Positions 26,020 to 39,035 of a stretch of DNA of 64,000 nt are shown here, in pieces (the first letter of the stretch is position 1; each line of letters opens with the position of its first letter). Under the pieces are notes generated by a model that saw only the letters and a program-made list of their open reading frames with translations, had not been told where the DNA came from and ran no database searches. This stretch comes from Aquilaria yunnanensis (lineage: Eukaryota > Streptophyta > Magnoliopsida > Malvales > Thymelaeaceae). The stretch covers positions 105,848,893 to 105,912,892 of the forward strand of contig CM077594.1 in assembly GCA_039654915.1 (NCBI GenBank). The letters are read 5' to 3'. The position numbers and the translations under genes are program-made.

Positions 26020-26624
26020 GATAATGGAGAAACAAAACGAATATCCTAAAAGAAACCAAAGATAATTGCGAAATCGGAAACTTGTTGCTTGGGGGTCGGA
26101 GAAACGGAAATTTTCGAATTGTCCACGAAGAATGTCGAGAAGAAGAGGAGAGAGGGATGGCGGGGGTTGTTGAGCAAAGCGAGGTGGAACCGGTGAGAGA
26201 AGGAAGAAGAAGAGAAACGGGCTTGCCGAAAATAGGGTGACAGTGGAGAGAGAAGAAGAATCGGGGAAGGAAAACGAGAGAGAGTCGGAGAAAGAGAGGA
26301 ACCAGGTTCCTAACCAATTCCCAGCGAGTCAGCGACCGCTGGGTGTTTTTATCTCTTAAGATACGAGCCGTTGTGACCAAAAAATAGAAAAATTAAAATA
26401 AAACAAAAACTCGAGGAAACATCACCTTCACTCCCACAACTTTTCTAGCTTGTTTATCTCAGTCCTGATGCTTTACATTTTTGTATATAAGTCCTACAAC
26501 TTTATTAACATGTACTATGTTAGCCCTAAACTGGACAAATCTCCATGTGGCAAATGGATTACTTATTTGCACCCTTTAAATTCGTTAACTCTTAACTCTA
26601 ATAGTTGATATGCCCATGATAATT
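26020..26624. other. SKIP14 leader and promoter flank
   Basis: 26020-26350 is pyrimidine-rich on the minus strand and probably transcribed as SKIP14 5' UTR. 26400-26610 is AT-rich with degenerate TIR-like wording; no further gene is seen. Confidence 0.4.
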
Positions 26625-27542
26625 TAGGACTGTGAATAAATCGAACAAATATGAATGTTCTCTATTTGTATTCGTTCAATTATATTTTTAACTGAATATG
26701 AATATGAACACAAACACAAATGAGCATTTTTCGTGTTCATTCATTCATTTGCTGAAAAAAGGGTGTTCCATTCTTTTGTGAACAATAGTAGATGCACCAA
26801 ACGAACAAACCTGTTCATGAACAAAATAAACGAATGTATTCATGAATGATGTATATGAAAAATTTTGTGAATAATTTAAACAAACATAAATGAACATAAA
26901 CGAACGAATATAAATGAAAGAACTTTGTGGGATTTAGAATTTAGGACATACACACAAGGAGGATCACATGCAGGTTTAGGGATTTAGGATTTAGGGGCTC
27001 AAGAAGTAACCAACGAAAACTTAAAATTAAAAGTAATGAGATTGATATATGTATAGATAAATGAGTATATATATTAATATAAATAATAAATTGATAAATA
27101 AACAAATAGACAACAAACAAATGAACAAATAAAAAAATAGACTTAAATGAATAATAATCAAACTATTAGTCAACTAAATAAATAAACACAAGTTTGTTTG
27201 AGTTCGTTTGTTTAAATAAATAAATAAATAATTATATTCATATTCATTCATTTAGCTCATTAAATAACATAAATAAACTCTTGTCGAATAGTTCACTGAA
27301 TGTTTTATTTGTTTATAATCCTGTGATAATTAACATACAAATGAACAAATAAATGAACGAATATAAAGAAATAAATAATAATTAAACTGACTAAATAAAC
27401 AAACACAAATTTGTTTGAGTTTGTTCATTTAAATAAACGAATAGAAAATTATGTTAAGTATTTATTTATTTAGCTTAATAAAAAAATATAAACAAACTAC
27501 CGTTGAACAGTTCACTGAATGGTATGCTTGTTTATAACCCTA
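26625..27542. mobile_element. hAT-like element with a tandemly duplicated right half
   Basis: It starts TAGGACTGTGAATAAATCGA after TGATAATT (26617-26624). A first right end occurs at 27323 (minus strand CAGGATTATAAACAAATAAA), followed by an identical TGATAATT (27324-27331), a perfect 8-bp duplication. A second right end lies at 27542 (minus strand TAGGGTTATAAACAAGCATA), followed by CGATAATT (27543-27550). The 27117-27334 and 27338-27556 segments are tandem copies. The interior is made of repeated AACGAACAAATGAAC-type words. It is non-coding. Confidence 0.7.
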
Positions 27543-27556
27543 CGATAATTAACTTA

Positions 27557-28659
27557 ATTTCATAAAACTAAAATTTCATCACACTTCTTTAACTACCATA
27601 AATTTTTGGTACATAACATAAAATAGAGTAAAAAATTTTCATTTTGCCATATTTTCCTTTGGCCCATTTGACATTAGCATTAGAATTTGAAAAAAAAAAA
27701 ATTAAGGATAGTTTTTACTTTTTAGTTTTTATGGTTTAATTTCTATAATTAATAAATCGTTAAAAACTTTAACACTAATTCTAAAAAAGCTATTACCAAA
27801 TTGTACCTTTTACAACAATGATGAAAAGGTCTAAAATTTCACCAATAGTGAAATTCATTTCTTTTTTCTTTTACCTCTTGTCCCTCCTCCCCTACTTGAA
27901 TATGCAAGAAAAAATGCACAAGAATTTGCGCTTGCTAATCTGAAAGCAAGTGGATAAACGAGAGTGAAAAAAAAGGCCATTGAACCTCTAAAAATAAAAA
28001 AACCTTGGCTTTAAGGATGACAAGACACCTTTAACTCTAAGAAAATTGATTTATAGGATTAAAAAAAATTAAATAAATACCATAATACAAATTCCACAAT
28101 CAGAAGAAACAACTCTAACCAACCACTATATTTTTCAAAGTCCAACCCTCAATCACAAATCCATGTCACTTGGAACTTCTTTTGATCAACTTGCACAACC
28201 AAATCCCAGGTTCAATTTGCCATTAGAGGGAAATGAAAGCATAAAGGACACTAATAGGACTTAAATTACCATGATCTGACACGGGAGACCTGAAAGGGGC
28301 CACACCTCGAAGCTCTATAAGGAAATTTCAATCAACTTGCAGCATTGAAATCAATTAGGAGAAGAATTCATTTTGCTTTGTTAGAGACCAGAAACAACGC
28401 AATTTGTACAAGTTGGTCTTGAAATGGAAGGACTTGCTTTGTGTAACTTGCCGGAGAATCGATACTAATAATGTGAATCTAGTAGATAGTCTTAATGGTC
28501 GGGAAAATTAAATCCATAGCTCGATGGAGGGGATGAGAAAAAATGGTTGGTAGGCAGACCTAGTTCGAGTGGAGAACAGAGGAATCATGTTGAAGAACTA
28601 TCATAAAGAATGAGGAAAACACTTTTGAAGAGGTGTTTTGAGGCAGTTCGCTATTTTAT
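27557..28659. other. Intergenic, no gene recognised
   Basis: AT-rich to about 28130, then more balanced composition to 28660 without a frame or an identifiable element. Confidence 0.45.
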
Positions 28660-28667
28660 GTTATTGG

Positions 28668-29535
28668 TAGGGGTGTAAAAAGGTAGGCATTTGTTGAGCT
28701 ACTCAAGTCTATTTTCAAATTCGGTAATTAAGTGAGTTGAGCTTGAGTCTAGGAAGGCTTGGCCTTAATTGTTATCGAGTTCAATTAGGTATTCACATAT
28801 TGTCTCAACCAAGGCCCAATTTTCATAAATCTATAAGAGTGAAGCCAACTCAAAAAATACACTTCACTCTCCTCTTTTTATGCTCCCTCTGTTGGAGCTC
28901 AACCTCAGGCCCTTAGCTCAATCACTCCTTTGCTACCCTCATTCATCAGCTCGTATCTCCCTAATCCCCAACTTTCCTTACCCTTACCACTACTAGGCCT
29001 ACCCCCTACCTCATAATTCTCCATGTCCTACCCCCTACCTCACAATTTTCCATGTCGTCCTACCATCATTCTTGGCATCTCCTCCGTCCCTGCCTTACTG
29101 CCACTAATTGTTCTCTGGATTCTAATCTGTTTCAAGGTCCAGAATTATTGATGTCCCCTAAGAGATCATGGAGTAATGTATCATTCATCATTGAGCCATC
29201 ATAGTTTTTTCCTTAAGGGGAATTCACTTGTGGCCTGAAAGATAAATTCGGCGCTTGCTAGATTTTTGGTTTGCACTTTTTTTTTTATTCATCGACAAAG
29301 CTTTAGAAATAATTACAAATTTGGTGTTCAAGAACATGTTTCTGTCATATTAAGTCTCAGGTGTTAAATTGGTACATTTGGGTCATAATTGTAACTTTGA
29401 GTCTAGTGGGCTTATGGGCCAAGCTCTAGCAATTTGAACTCAAGTCCAGGTAGAACCAATAAGTTAAGGGGCTGAGATCGAGTTTGGTTGGCCCAAGTCA
29501 CCCATTAGGCTCGGCCCAACCTATTTACATCTCTA
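28668..29535. mobile_element. hAT-like element
   Basis: The ends are TAGGGGTGTAAAAAGGTAGG (left) and TAGAGATGTAAATAGGTTGG (right, minus strand). The flanks GTTATTGG (28660-28667) and GCTGTTGG (29536-29543) form an 8-bp duplication with two transition differences. It is about 868 bp with GAGCT/AGGC-rich subterminal words and no transposase. Confidence 0.75.
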
Positions 29536-29687
29536 GCTGTTGGGAAGAAAAACATAGAAAAATCAATTTTTTTATTTTCACATTAAGTAATAAGTCAATT
29601 ATCATGGAACTACAAGTGTCACATTATCTATCAAAGTGAATGCTTAATGGACTTCAGTATCAAGTTATTACTTTTGTTTGCCATGTG

Positions 29688-30571
29688 CAAGGGCGGAAAT
29701 AAAGGGGGGCCCAACCCCTAATATTTTTGTATAATTATGTATAAATGATGTGTATTTTATGAATTATTTTAGAAAATTACATAGTAAAAATATAAATAAC
29801 AACATAAATAGTAAAGAAAGTAAAAAATACTGAATATTTACTTTTTTATGTAAAATTTATACCTAATATTAATGTGTTAGCCTCAATTTTTTACTTGCAT
29901 TTGAATTAATTTTTGAATGTTTTTATTACCATAATAGTTAAATGGCTCATTAAAGCCATATTGAAATTGGCTTTGGATGTAAAGAAAAGACAAGCGGTAA
30001 TATTGACTCATATATAAAAGCCACATAGTTTATTTTTTGGACGTACAAAATCAGGGTAAAGATAAAACAAAATAGTGAGAAAAAAATGACTTTTAATAGT
30101 AGAGAATTGTGAAACATCAATAGTGATTTTTTTTTTTTACTTGTATGCTATTGATTTTATCTAGTGGATTTGACCCTTTTTTTTTCTTATTCAAACAGTA
30201 CATAATTCTTACTGATGCGCTCGATTAAAAAAAATGTTAGAGTTGCCACAATATTTTTTGTAAGTTGGAACTTGCAATTATAACTTCTCTATTCACCGCA
30301 CCACTCATCGCCCAATTTATGAAACTTAATTTTTTCAATTTTTGTATTTTTTTTATCTTTTTAGTTTTTATTATTAATTTTAGTGAATTTCATACTAAAA
30401 TCATGACTTGATTGTGGAGATTGAAATTATTAATTTTCAATATTTTTAATCATAAGGGTTCTACCTATAATTTTAGTATATTTTTTATATAATTTGAATG
30501 AATATGCATATATATATATTAAAAATTCTTTAATCCTGCCCCCTCAACTTGAAATCCTAGCTTTGTCCGTG
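29688..30571. mobile_element. Candidate hAT-like element
   Basis: The left end is CAAGGGCGGAAATAAAGGGG; the right end on the minus strand is CACGGACAAAGCTAGGATTT. Flanks GCCATGTG (29680-29687) and GGCACGTG (30572-30579) agree at six of eight positions. The interior is AT-rich and non-coding. The terminal match is short, so this is less certain than the neighbour at 28668. Confidence 0.5.
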
Positions 30572-30579
30572 GGCACGTG

Positions 30580-33160
30580 TAAGATCTATCCAGTTTACTA
30601 AACTAATTGAGTAGATGTTAATGAAGTTATAGGAGTTAGATAGAAAAAAAAAACTTTAGGACTGAAATAGCAAAATTCGAAAAAGGCTTAGTACTCAAAG
30701 TGATCTTTGCCTGTCCTACTCCTAGTTAAAGTGTACCTATGGTCCCCAATCCATAACAACGGTCCGGCTTTGATCACCAGCTTTTGCACAATCCTAAATT
30801 GCGCCCTCGATGATGTCTCAAAAGCATCTGGTTTGATTTATAGGATGTTACGAATTTCGTTAAAACTAACTGACAATTTCATATTTATATCGATGCATAA
30901 TTAGCAACCTTCTTACCAGTTACGACGTAGGCTTAAGTAAAAGGAAACATCTACATAAGAAAACAAAATTTTTACACATTTGATATTTGGTAGAGGCTTT
31001 CATAAAGTTAAAAGGCTGATAATTTTGGGTGTCAATTGCAACAAATTTTAAAAAATATGTCTTTATTCAATTCCTCTTTATTTTAAGGCTACATGACATT
31101 ACAAGATTGAACATAAAAATGGTCAAAATATGACATTTTTCAATGTTAGGAATCAAATCATGACAGTTTTAAAGTTGAGGACTTAGTTATTGATAAGGAC
31201 CATGATGCAATCTACCCCAAAAATGCACTAATGGCCCTCAAACTTCGATTAATCAGGTGAATTACCCCTCTAACCCTCCGGCTTTGCAATCCCAAAAAGC
31301 TACGCCAACTTAGTCCTAACCCTAATGCAACCACTAATTGGTAATTGGCATTATTTGAAAAAAAAAAAAACAAAATCCAAGTTGCACTCATTTTCAAATG
31401 ATCATTTGAAGTTATAAAAACGAATCTAATTGCCTTATTATTATCATGGTAAACTTCGAGTATACGTAGGATGATGGGATGTCTTGAAATGAAATTACAT
31501 TTGGATCTCTCATTTTAACTTTTATATAGTTTGTAAAAAGAAAACGAGATTTATTGACATTTTAATATATTTACATGTTATAGGTTGGCGATGGTTAGCA
31601 TGGGTGAAATGGTACAAATGGAGTTTATATGTATTTATTGATGAAAAAACTGTCTTGCATTAAAGGGAGATATTGCTATCTCCATTATAACTTAATCGAT
31701 CTTAGACAAAACTAACAATGTAATGTTATCAAATGTTTGGTTTTCTTTTTTCTTTTGTTTTGGATTTATATCAAGTTAAATTTATTTTTACACACTACTG
31801 ATAATCTCAATATCTTGTCCTTATACAATTATAAGATATAAGAATCACAAAAAACTTACTGTCCTAGCTCTCCAGTCTCTGAACCTCTCATCTCTTTTGA
31901 AACCCTCATATCTTGTCTTTTCACCATATTGGTTTTTTTCTCATACCTAAACCCTACAACAAAAAGCCTTTTTATAGGCTCACATAAGCCCAAACCATAT
32001 CAAAATAGAAAAACTAAATCCCAAACAAATAGAAAAAAATTAAATCCTAAATAAAATCAAAATCCTTAACCTTCTTAAATTTGAGCTAACATATCCAACA
32101 ACTTTTGCTGACAAAATTAAAATTTGTTGAATGTGGAGGCACTAGATATATTACGAAAGAATTAAATTGGCCTTTACATATACGGTGCAAAAAAGTATGT
32201 TTAGAAAAAATTCCCAAATTATTAATGTCTTCTAAAGTTTGTTATACCTTGTTATTTGTATTTAGTGGGTGGGTATTAGCTATCTAATTAATCTTGAATC
32301 ACTACCTATTAAATAAGTAGTACTTAGAAACTTTTCAGTATATATTACAATAAAATGTCATTAATCATGTATTATGACTTGAAATTTGGAGTTGTAGAGG
32401 TTGGCAACAATATTGTTGCTATTGATTACCAAAAAGAAAAACAATATTGTAGCTACTAGCTAGTAGCAAGTACTTGGTGATATGTTGTTTCACAAAATCC
32501 AAACAAGGTGAAAATGCAAATGTCCAATCTTGATTGGCAAACTGAGCGGATCCTTTTATAAGTCATTATCAGTCGAGTAATCGAAAGAAGTGGCACTTAT
32601 TAGCCTGGCCAATCAGCTTAGCGTGGAAGTTGCCATATCTTCCAATCTTGCGGTGCTAAATTTGAAAATTTGATTTGAAACTGTTGTCTTGTGCCTTTCT
32701 CTCTCACAAAGTTCTTGTTCCAAGTTTCTTATTAACTGCTTTTTTAGCCGTGAGAAAAATTTTGGGCGGAAGATTTAACATTACTCCAGCATATCTTGTG
32801 AACAAATGTTTGTTTTCTTTAATGGAAAAAAAAAGGTTTATCATTTATTTTACCTCTGTACTAGTTCACGTGTCTTTTGTCTAGAAACTTAATGTAATTA
32901 CTTATTCACATTGGTCATGAATCAGGCTGGTGGTTAGGCAGTGACGAAGGGCATAACTGTTATACCGTATAATAATAATAATAATAATAATAATAAAGAA
33001 TTTTCTTATTGAATTGCTGCAAGTGCGACAAATAGTCACTCTATTTTGTTGATTTTCACTGATCTTATTAACACCAAATGATTCAAATTACTCAGAGCAA
33101 CCTGATTATTGCAAGCATATATGTCTGTACGTGATGTGGCTTGTACAGATTGGCGTGTCA
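30580..33160. other. Intergenic, degenerate repeats
   Basis: No gene recognised. 30640-31400 contains phrases like those of Mutator-type TIRs (GCACTAATGGCCCTCAAACTT) without clear partners. An (AAT)n microsatellite lies near 32970-32996. The last 100-150 bases are probably the G6PD 3' UTR. Confidence 0.45.
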
Positions 33161-33169
33161 CATTAGTTC

Positions 33170-36100
33170 CTACAGGCTTGGAGGAACCCATGTGTAACCA
33201 TGAGTTTGAACATAGCCAGCTTTGGCCAGCAGCTCATCTGCTTCTCCAGGACCTCTGCTTCCTGCTTCATACAGAACCGGCTTAAGTTCACCCTTGTCGA
33301 TTCTGTGCAGCAGCGGTGTAAAGATGCCCCACGCAGCCTGGCGTTTTTCAACTCAGTAAACTGTTATTTTCAAACCTATTGCCTATGTGCATTGAGATTT
33401 CTTACCTTCAGTTCATCTCTTCGAACAAAATGCTGCTGATCGCCTCTTATCCTGGAAAAGAAAAGGAGAAAAATGATGTTTCATTCTTAGCACTGAGATG
33501 GAAACTTTGGATATACACTCATGCCCGTGGATGGATTTCATAAAAAGCACACGAACGTGTCAAGAATAAGGCGCTCATATGCTTCTGGGATTGTGATGCC
33601 TTGATAACGTTGCTTGTAAGACAAGTCCAGTTCACTTTGAACTGTTGACATATCAAGACCAGGCTGCTTCACCTGCGTTTGTTTTTGTACAGGCAGGAGC
33701 TTAACTATAGAGAAAACACAAATATACTTGGAGCTTTTCTCATTTAATTTCTGGTTAAATCAATGCAGACTCACCGTTAGCTTCATGTAAATAGCCTCTG
33801 AAGGTTGCAAGCGTATCACAAATTCATTCCTCCCTTGCCTCTTACCTTAATAAGGTGATGAAATTGAAGCAGAAAACAGATACGTTAAGGCACTGGAAAA
33901 GAGTTGCGCAAAAGAAAATGGAATGTAGAATCAAACTCTTGGTACCCTTCATGAATATTATACACTCATCCCAATTTGCATTCCCAAAATTCAGTAACCA
34001 AAGAACCACGAAATCAGTGATCAAAATATGATTCTGAGAGCAGCATTTCCGTTCTGAAAATACCTCACGGCTTATCGTGCCACTTATCTATGATGGAGAT
34101 GAATCACGGTCATGCCACACATATAAACTGACAGTTTTTTGCATTTCTAACATAGATTTCCAAGTCACGTCACGTATCTCAGAATTCTTGTAATTACTTG
34201 AAAGCAGAGATGAACATGACACTTAAGCAATATGGAGACTGCAGAACATCAAAAGATAGATGAGGAATATAATTGTAATGGATTTTGGAGAATCTTAAAG
34301 GTTACTGTCATACTTCCAAATATATCACCAGGAACATCTTTAAACTGAACACGTATTTCCGCCTTCCTCGACTCTAATGCTTTCCCCGCTTTTAAAATGA
34401 ATGGAACACCTGACAAGCAGCAAAAGGAAACAAGAATTGTTGCTAGTGAAAATCTGAGGTTAACGTATGAATTTTTACTATCATTGCTAATATTTGATGG
34501 ATACATCAACTTTGATAAAACTAACCAAGATTGAAACTAAAAACATATGATAGAAGTCATGCTACCTTCCCAACGTTCATTATGAATGCGAAGAATGACA
34601 GTTGCAAATGTCGGGGTGTTTGAATCATCGGGCACAGTTGGATCATCCGTGTAACCACTGTATTGTCCAAGGACAACCTCCTCATCTTTAATTGGAAGTA
34701 CAGATTGAAGAACCTACAGAATTCAAGTAGGGAAACACCAACTCAAACCCTATAAAGGACAACAAGAAATCTTATGATGGTGCATCAGCAGCGGCATAAA
34801 TTTGGTGAAGTAAACCAGATAGCATGAGTTGCCATCAGTTTTGGTGCAGTAAGAAGATACACACACCTTTACTTTCTCATCTCGTATGCGCTCGGGTTTG
34901 AGAGAGATGGGCTTCTCCATTGCTACTAGACAAAGAACCTGCAGTTCTTAAAAACTCAATCTATAAACAAAGGATGTTGATATTATTGTCCATGTTATTC
35001 TCAAACAACTTTCTAAATTTTAGTTTTAATTGTCTTATGGTTTCTTTTCCATCTGTTTTCCTCTTGACAGTGATACTCAGCTAGTTTGTGTCAGAGCTGC
35101 TGGAAATTCAACATAAGACTTTGAAGCTACACTAAGTGAAATCTGTACCAAGTGCGAGAAATAGTTCCAGATCAAAAGAAATTTTGAAGTAAAAGAATCA
35201 TAATGGCCATCCAAGGCACGGCCAGAAAATTGGCCGTCTAATGTATACATAATATCATAAGAAGAGCATTTTCTTAACCATATAATTGTTTGCATAGTAA
35301 TGGCCTAACCTGCACCAAATGGTTTTGGATAATATCACGGATAATGCTGCAAGAAACAGGAGGCCAGAAATGGATCAGTATCAGCTTAACCTATGGATTA
35401 AAGTCCCAGTGGCACATGTTGCATTTCATGTCTTATAGTTTAAAGTTTATTAGTGATCGATTTTGACCAGGTACTATGTGTCATACCCATATTGATCAAA
35501 GTATCCCCCACGACCTTCAGTTCCAAAGTTCTCCCTGAAGACAATCTGCCAGTGCAACAGATAGCATACAGATGAAGTCCATTTGATATATCCATGAAAG
35601 TTTATCGGAGTGCAGCCACTTGCAGATCCTAATGGTGCTTTCCAAGCAACCGGAATGTAAGTTAACCGTGGGTTCTTTCACATGATTAATATTTTCCAAA
35701 AACATTTTTTACTTTTGTCTCAAGTTTCAATATATTTGGTGTTAGGAAGACATCAAGATATGAGGAAATCAATTTTTGTCTTCCTTTTGACCTTTTCCTG
35801 CAATTTCTCTCCCTGGCTCTTCTTGCCATCCTTCTCACAGTCTTACAACTTGATCTTGTATGGTATATATATCAGAAGTAGAGACATTTTCTTCTACTCT
35901 TAATGAAGCTTTCAGTTTAACAGTCCCAGTTTTGACATTGCACATTAGCAGATATTTGAGGAACTATTATACTTCAGAATTTTTTAACATAATCGATGAA
36001 TTCTTACCTGTACATTGTCAATGTTGTCCCGATTCCAGAGGGGCAAGAAGAAACGATTTGCAAAACGAAGTACCAACTGCGAGTGACATGAAAACACAAA

Positions 36101-37996
36101 TGAGAAGGGATCAATAACTAACATGGAAACCATAAGCAACTAGTTACAGATGTATTACCAGGTTCTGGACCAATTCCTTCCCAAGGTAGTGATCGATGCG
36201 ATAAATTTCTGATTCATCAAACAGACCTCCGATTTGGGAGCTAAGTTCCTCTGCTGAGTCCAAATCTTTCCCAAATGGTTTCTCAACAACAATTCTAGTC
36301 CATCCACCAAGATCATCTGAAGTAATTTGGAAGAAGTTTTCTCATGCTTCAAATGCAAGAGCAGCATATGATATCTTAAGATTTGACCTTCCGGCAGCAG
36401 GAAATGATTTATATATGACGACTAAAAACAATGCAACATGTATTGAAGTTATTATAGAAACTATCTCATTTTAGTTTTAGTGACTGATCATGTCAGATAA
36501 TGCCCCCATCACCTTTTACCAATGCTACCATCCAGTTCATCAATAACATTACCAGGAGCTTGTGACTCTACGACGAAAAAGAATATGCAGGAAAATTTTA
36601 CTTCCTTTGTGCGGGGAAATTAGGCCTTATAGCTAATTTAACATGTATAAAGATTGAGTCAACACTAATTCTGGCACAAAGAGACTTACGTTTATTTGTG
36701 CAACACTTTTTTATCATCCTGCAGACAGATGGATAAACTGATGGTGGAAGCGCAAGATAAAAAAGCCTCCTAGATGATCCTTCTGGACTGCTCCTCGAGA
36801 TTTCTTTCTTATAGATTTCCTTGTCCAGTAGCCGAAACCCCTCTTCACCATCGTATGAGCCACTTACATAATTAATCTACAAAGCAAATTACTTGCATGT
36901 TACAATGAAGAAAACAAAAGAAGAAACTGATACAGCACTATAAATAGTGGAAGGGCTTATCTGACCAGCTGCAAAAACTTTGATGCAGCCTCCAAACTGT
37001 CTGCTGAAGAATTTTTTTCATTAACAAGATACCTGTCATTTCCACCTAAATGTCGGTCAACTTTGATCTGTAGCAACATTCATCAGCTAGAGAACCAAAC
37101 AATTTGAAGGACGAATATACTGAGCAGTAACTTCATTAAAGTATGAGAAGAATGGTATAAACTGAAACAAAAAAGATTTGAAGAAGAATATTGATGTTAA
37201 TAGAAGGGAAATAGAGTAGCAGAGGCATCATGCGTGATTTTCTCCCAACTGCTGACCTTCTGTCATGATGCAATGCATTTCAATCTACATTTCCTAATGA
37301 ATTACCAGAAGTACACTGTAGAAGAAAATGTTCTACGGAGTATTATCTATTTCCGGACAGAAAAATAATTCACAGAAACACCTATATTTGATGTAGTATT
37401 AAAATTTCTGAAGGAAAAGGACAGGGAGAGATGAATATCTCACCCACGGATACGACTTCTGAGCTCATCATCTGACATCTTAGTTCTTGCATAGCCAAAA
37501 ATGTGCACCTCATTTGCTGGTAGAAATCCCTGCACGTGTTAACAAATGGAAGGTTCAGTCATGCAGCACAGCTTTTCCCTTGTGTCGAATTCAGAAAACT
37601 TCCTAGAAACCACTTTGCTGAATCTTAAAACAACCATTGCAAACTCATAAAGCGTTTTGGCTGGCAGTTTATCATTAGCTCCACAATAGTATTATGCATG
37701 GACATCAAAGGACAAATTAGAGGACCAAGACGAAAAAATATACTGGAGATGATGGGAGTGACATGAGATTCAAGTTCATTTCTAAGTTAGAAGAAAAACA
37801 ATGAAAATCATATAACCTGTTGGTAAAGATTGAAGAGAGCAGGAAAAGTCTTCTTCTTGGCAAGATCACCAGAGGCTCCAATTACAGTGATTGAGAGGCA
37901 CCCAGTTCCAGTCACACCCTCATCAACCCTATTTATAGGTACATTTGGATCATACGTTGAAGAAGTGTTGGTTGTGATGGTAGGTGTTTCCTCCAT
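33170..37996 (-). CDS. G6PD: Cytosolic glucose-6-phosphate 1-dehydrogenase
   Basis: Fifteen coding exons on the minus strand: 37817-37996, 37444-37529, 36966-37032, 36690-36876, 36159-36316, 36008-36076, 35487-35545, 35310-35346, 34867-34938, 34566-34713, 34314-34409, 33775-33845, 33557-33672, 33406-33451 and 33170-33337. They sum to 1560 nt (519 residues). Motifs: NADP-binding [16 protein letters not shown] at 40-55, substrate and active-site RIDHYLGKE from 213, and [12 protein letters not shown]; the protein ends YTWVPPSL. There is no transit peptide, so this is the cytosolic isoform, which oxidises glucose-6-phosphate and makes NADPH in the first step of the oxidative pentose phosphate pathway. 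The start ATG at 37996 follows a likely acceptor (GGATCAG), so the leader is probably spliced from an exon near 38930-39030. The acidic N-terminus ([13 protein letters not shown]) is variable in this family. Confidence 0.96.
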
Positions 37997-38002
37997 GAGC
38001 AA

Positions 38003-39035
38003 CTGATCCAGCTTCTTCTTACCAGATCTGCACGTTGTTCGCTTGCAAGAAAGGGCGCTATGTGTGAGCCCCGTGGTGATTTCCGCTCAGACCGGTCCAA
38101 GGGACCAGTTTAAGTTAATAGTCAGGAGTGAACTAATCTGCAAGTGTTTGAACCTCAATCTGACTGATTCCAAATAATTTAGATTGAGGGATCAGCAAAT
38201 CACTTGAATCAGCTGTCAGTCTCCTGTCAGCTCATCAATGTCTGAGTTTCAAATACTTAAGCATATCAACATAATTAACAAAGATAGAAAAAAACTTCTG
38301 ACAAACATTAAGCCCCAGTTAGTTGTGGGAATTTTTCTCATCTTTTGTTTCTCCAACTACAAAAAGTACATGTTAACAGCACGTTGAGGTATCATATTTT
38401 ATAGAACCACAGTCTTGTTTTCAAGGTCTCAAAAAAGAAAAATAATAGGAGAATCGTCAAATGTAAGACTTCCACCATAGAAGAACGAAGTCATAAATTC
38501 TGGAAAATAGTTTTGCGCAAGATCCATCAAATAAAACATTCGACCATGTTTCACTGACCTCACCCCCAAAAGGAAAAAAAACTAAAACTGAAGGGTCCTT
38601 AGGTCCTCCTGCAGTCAATAGGAAAAACGACTTCAAGAGTGCACCAAGCAAGATGCTTGAGTGGTTCAATTAACAAACTTGGTACAAGTAAGAAAACACG
38701 CACTCTAAGAAAGATAAATAATCATTAAACACGCCAAAACCTGAGGGAATGGATGAGTTACTAGTGAAAAAAGCAGGGTTGATTGTATAGAACCCGGAAG
38801 CCAAACGACCGACGTCAATTCAGATTCACATTCCAAACAACGAACTAAACCACTAGTAGGACCAGCAACAAGAAGGAGACAACAAAGTTTAAGGACAGAG
38901 ACGAAAATAGGGATGAGATAAAAACCTATCCAGCAAAATTGAACTGAAACCGGATGTGCTAGTGTCGGAATAAACAAAAGATGGTTGTTTTGATGTTCCG
39001 TCAGAGGGCGGGTACACGACAGCCCCGTATTTAAA
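38003..39035 (-). other. 5' UTR intron and leader exon of G6PD
   Basis: On the minus strand a leader exon could end TTGCTGGATAG|GTTTTT near 38930 and splice to GGATCAG|TTGCTC just before the ATG. A TATA-like TTTAAATA is at 39035-39028. No convincing coding frame lies in between. The exact ends are inferred. Confidence 0.4.

Noticed and set aside
25398..26024. 208-residue plus-strand frame opposite SKIP14 exon 1
   Set aside because: Antisense shadow of the F-box exon; no family resemblance.
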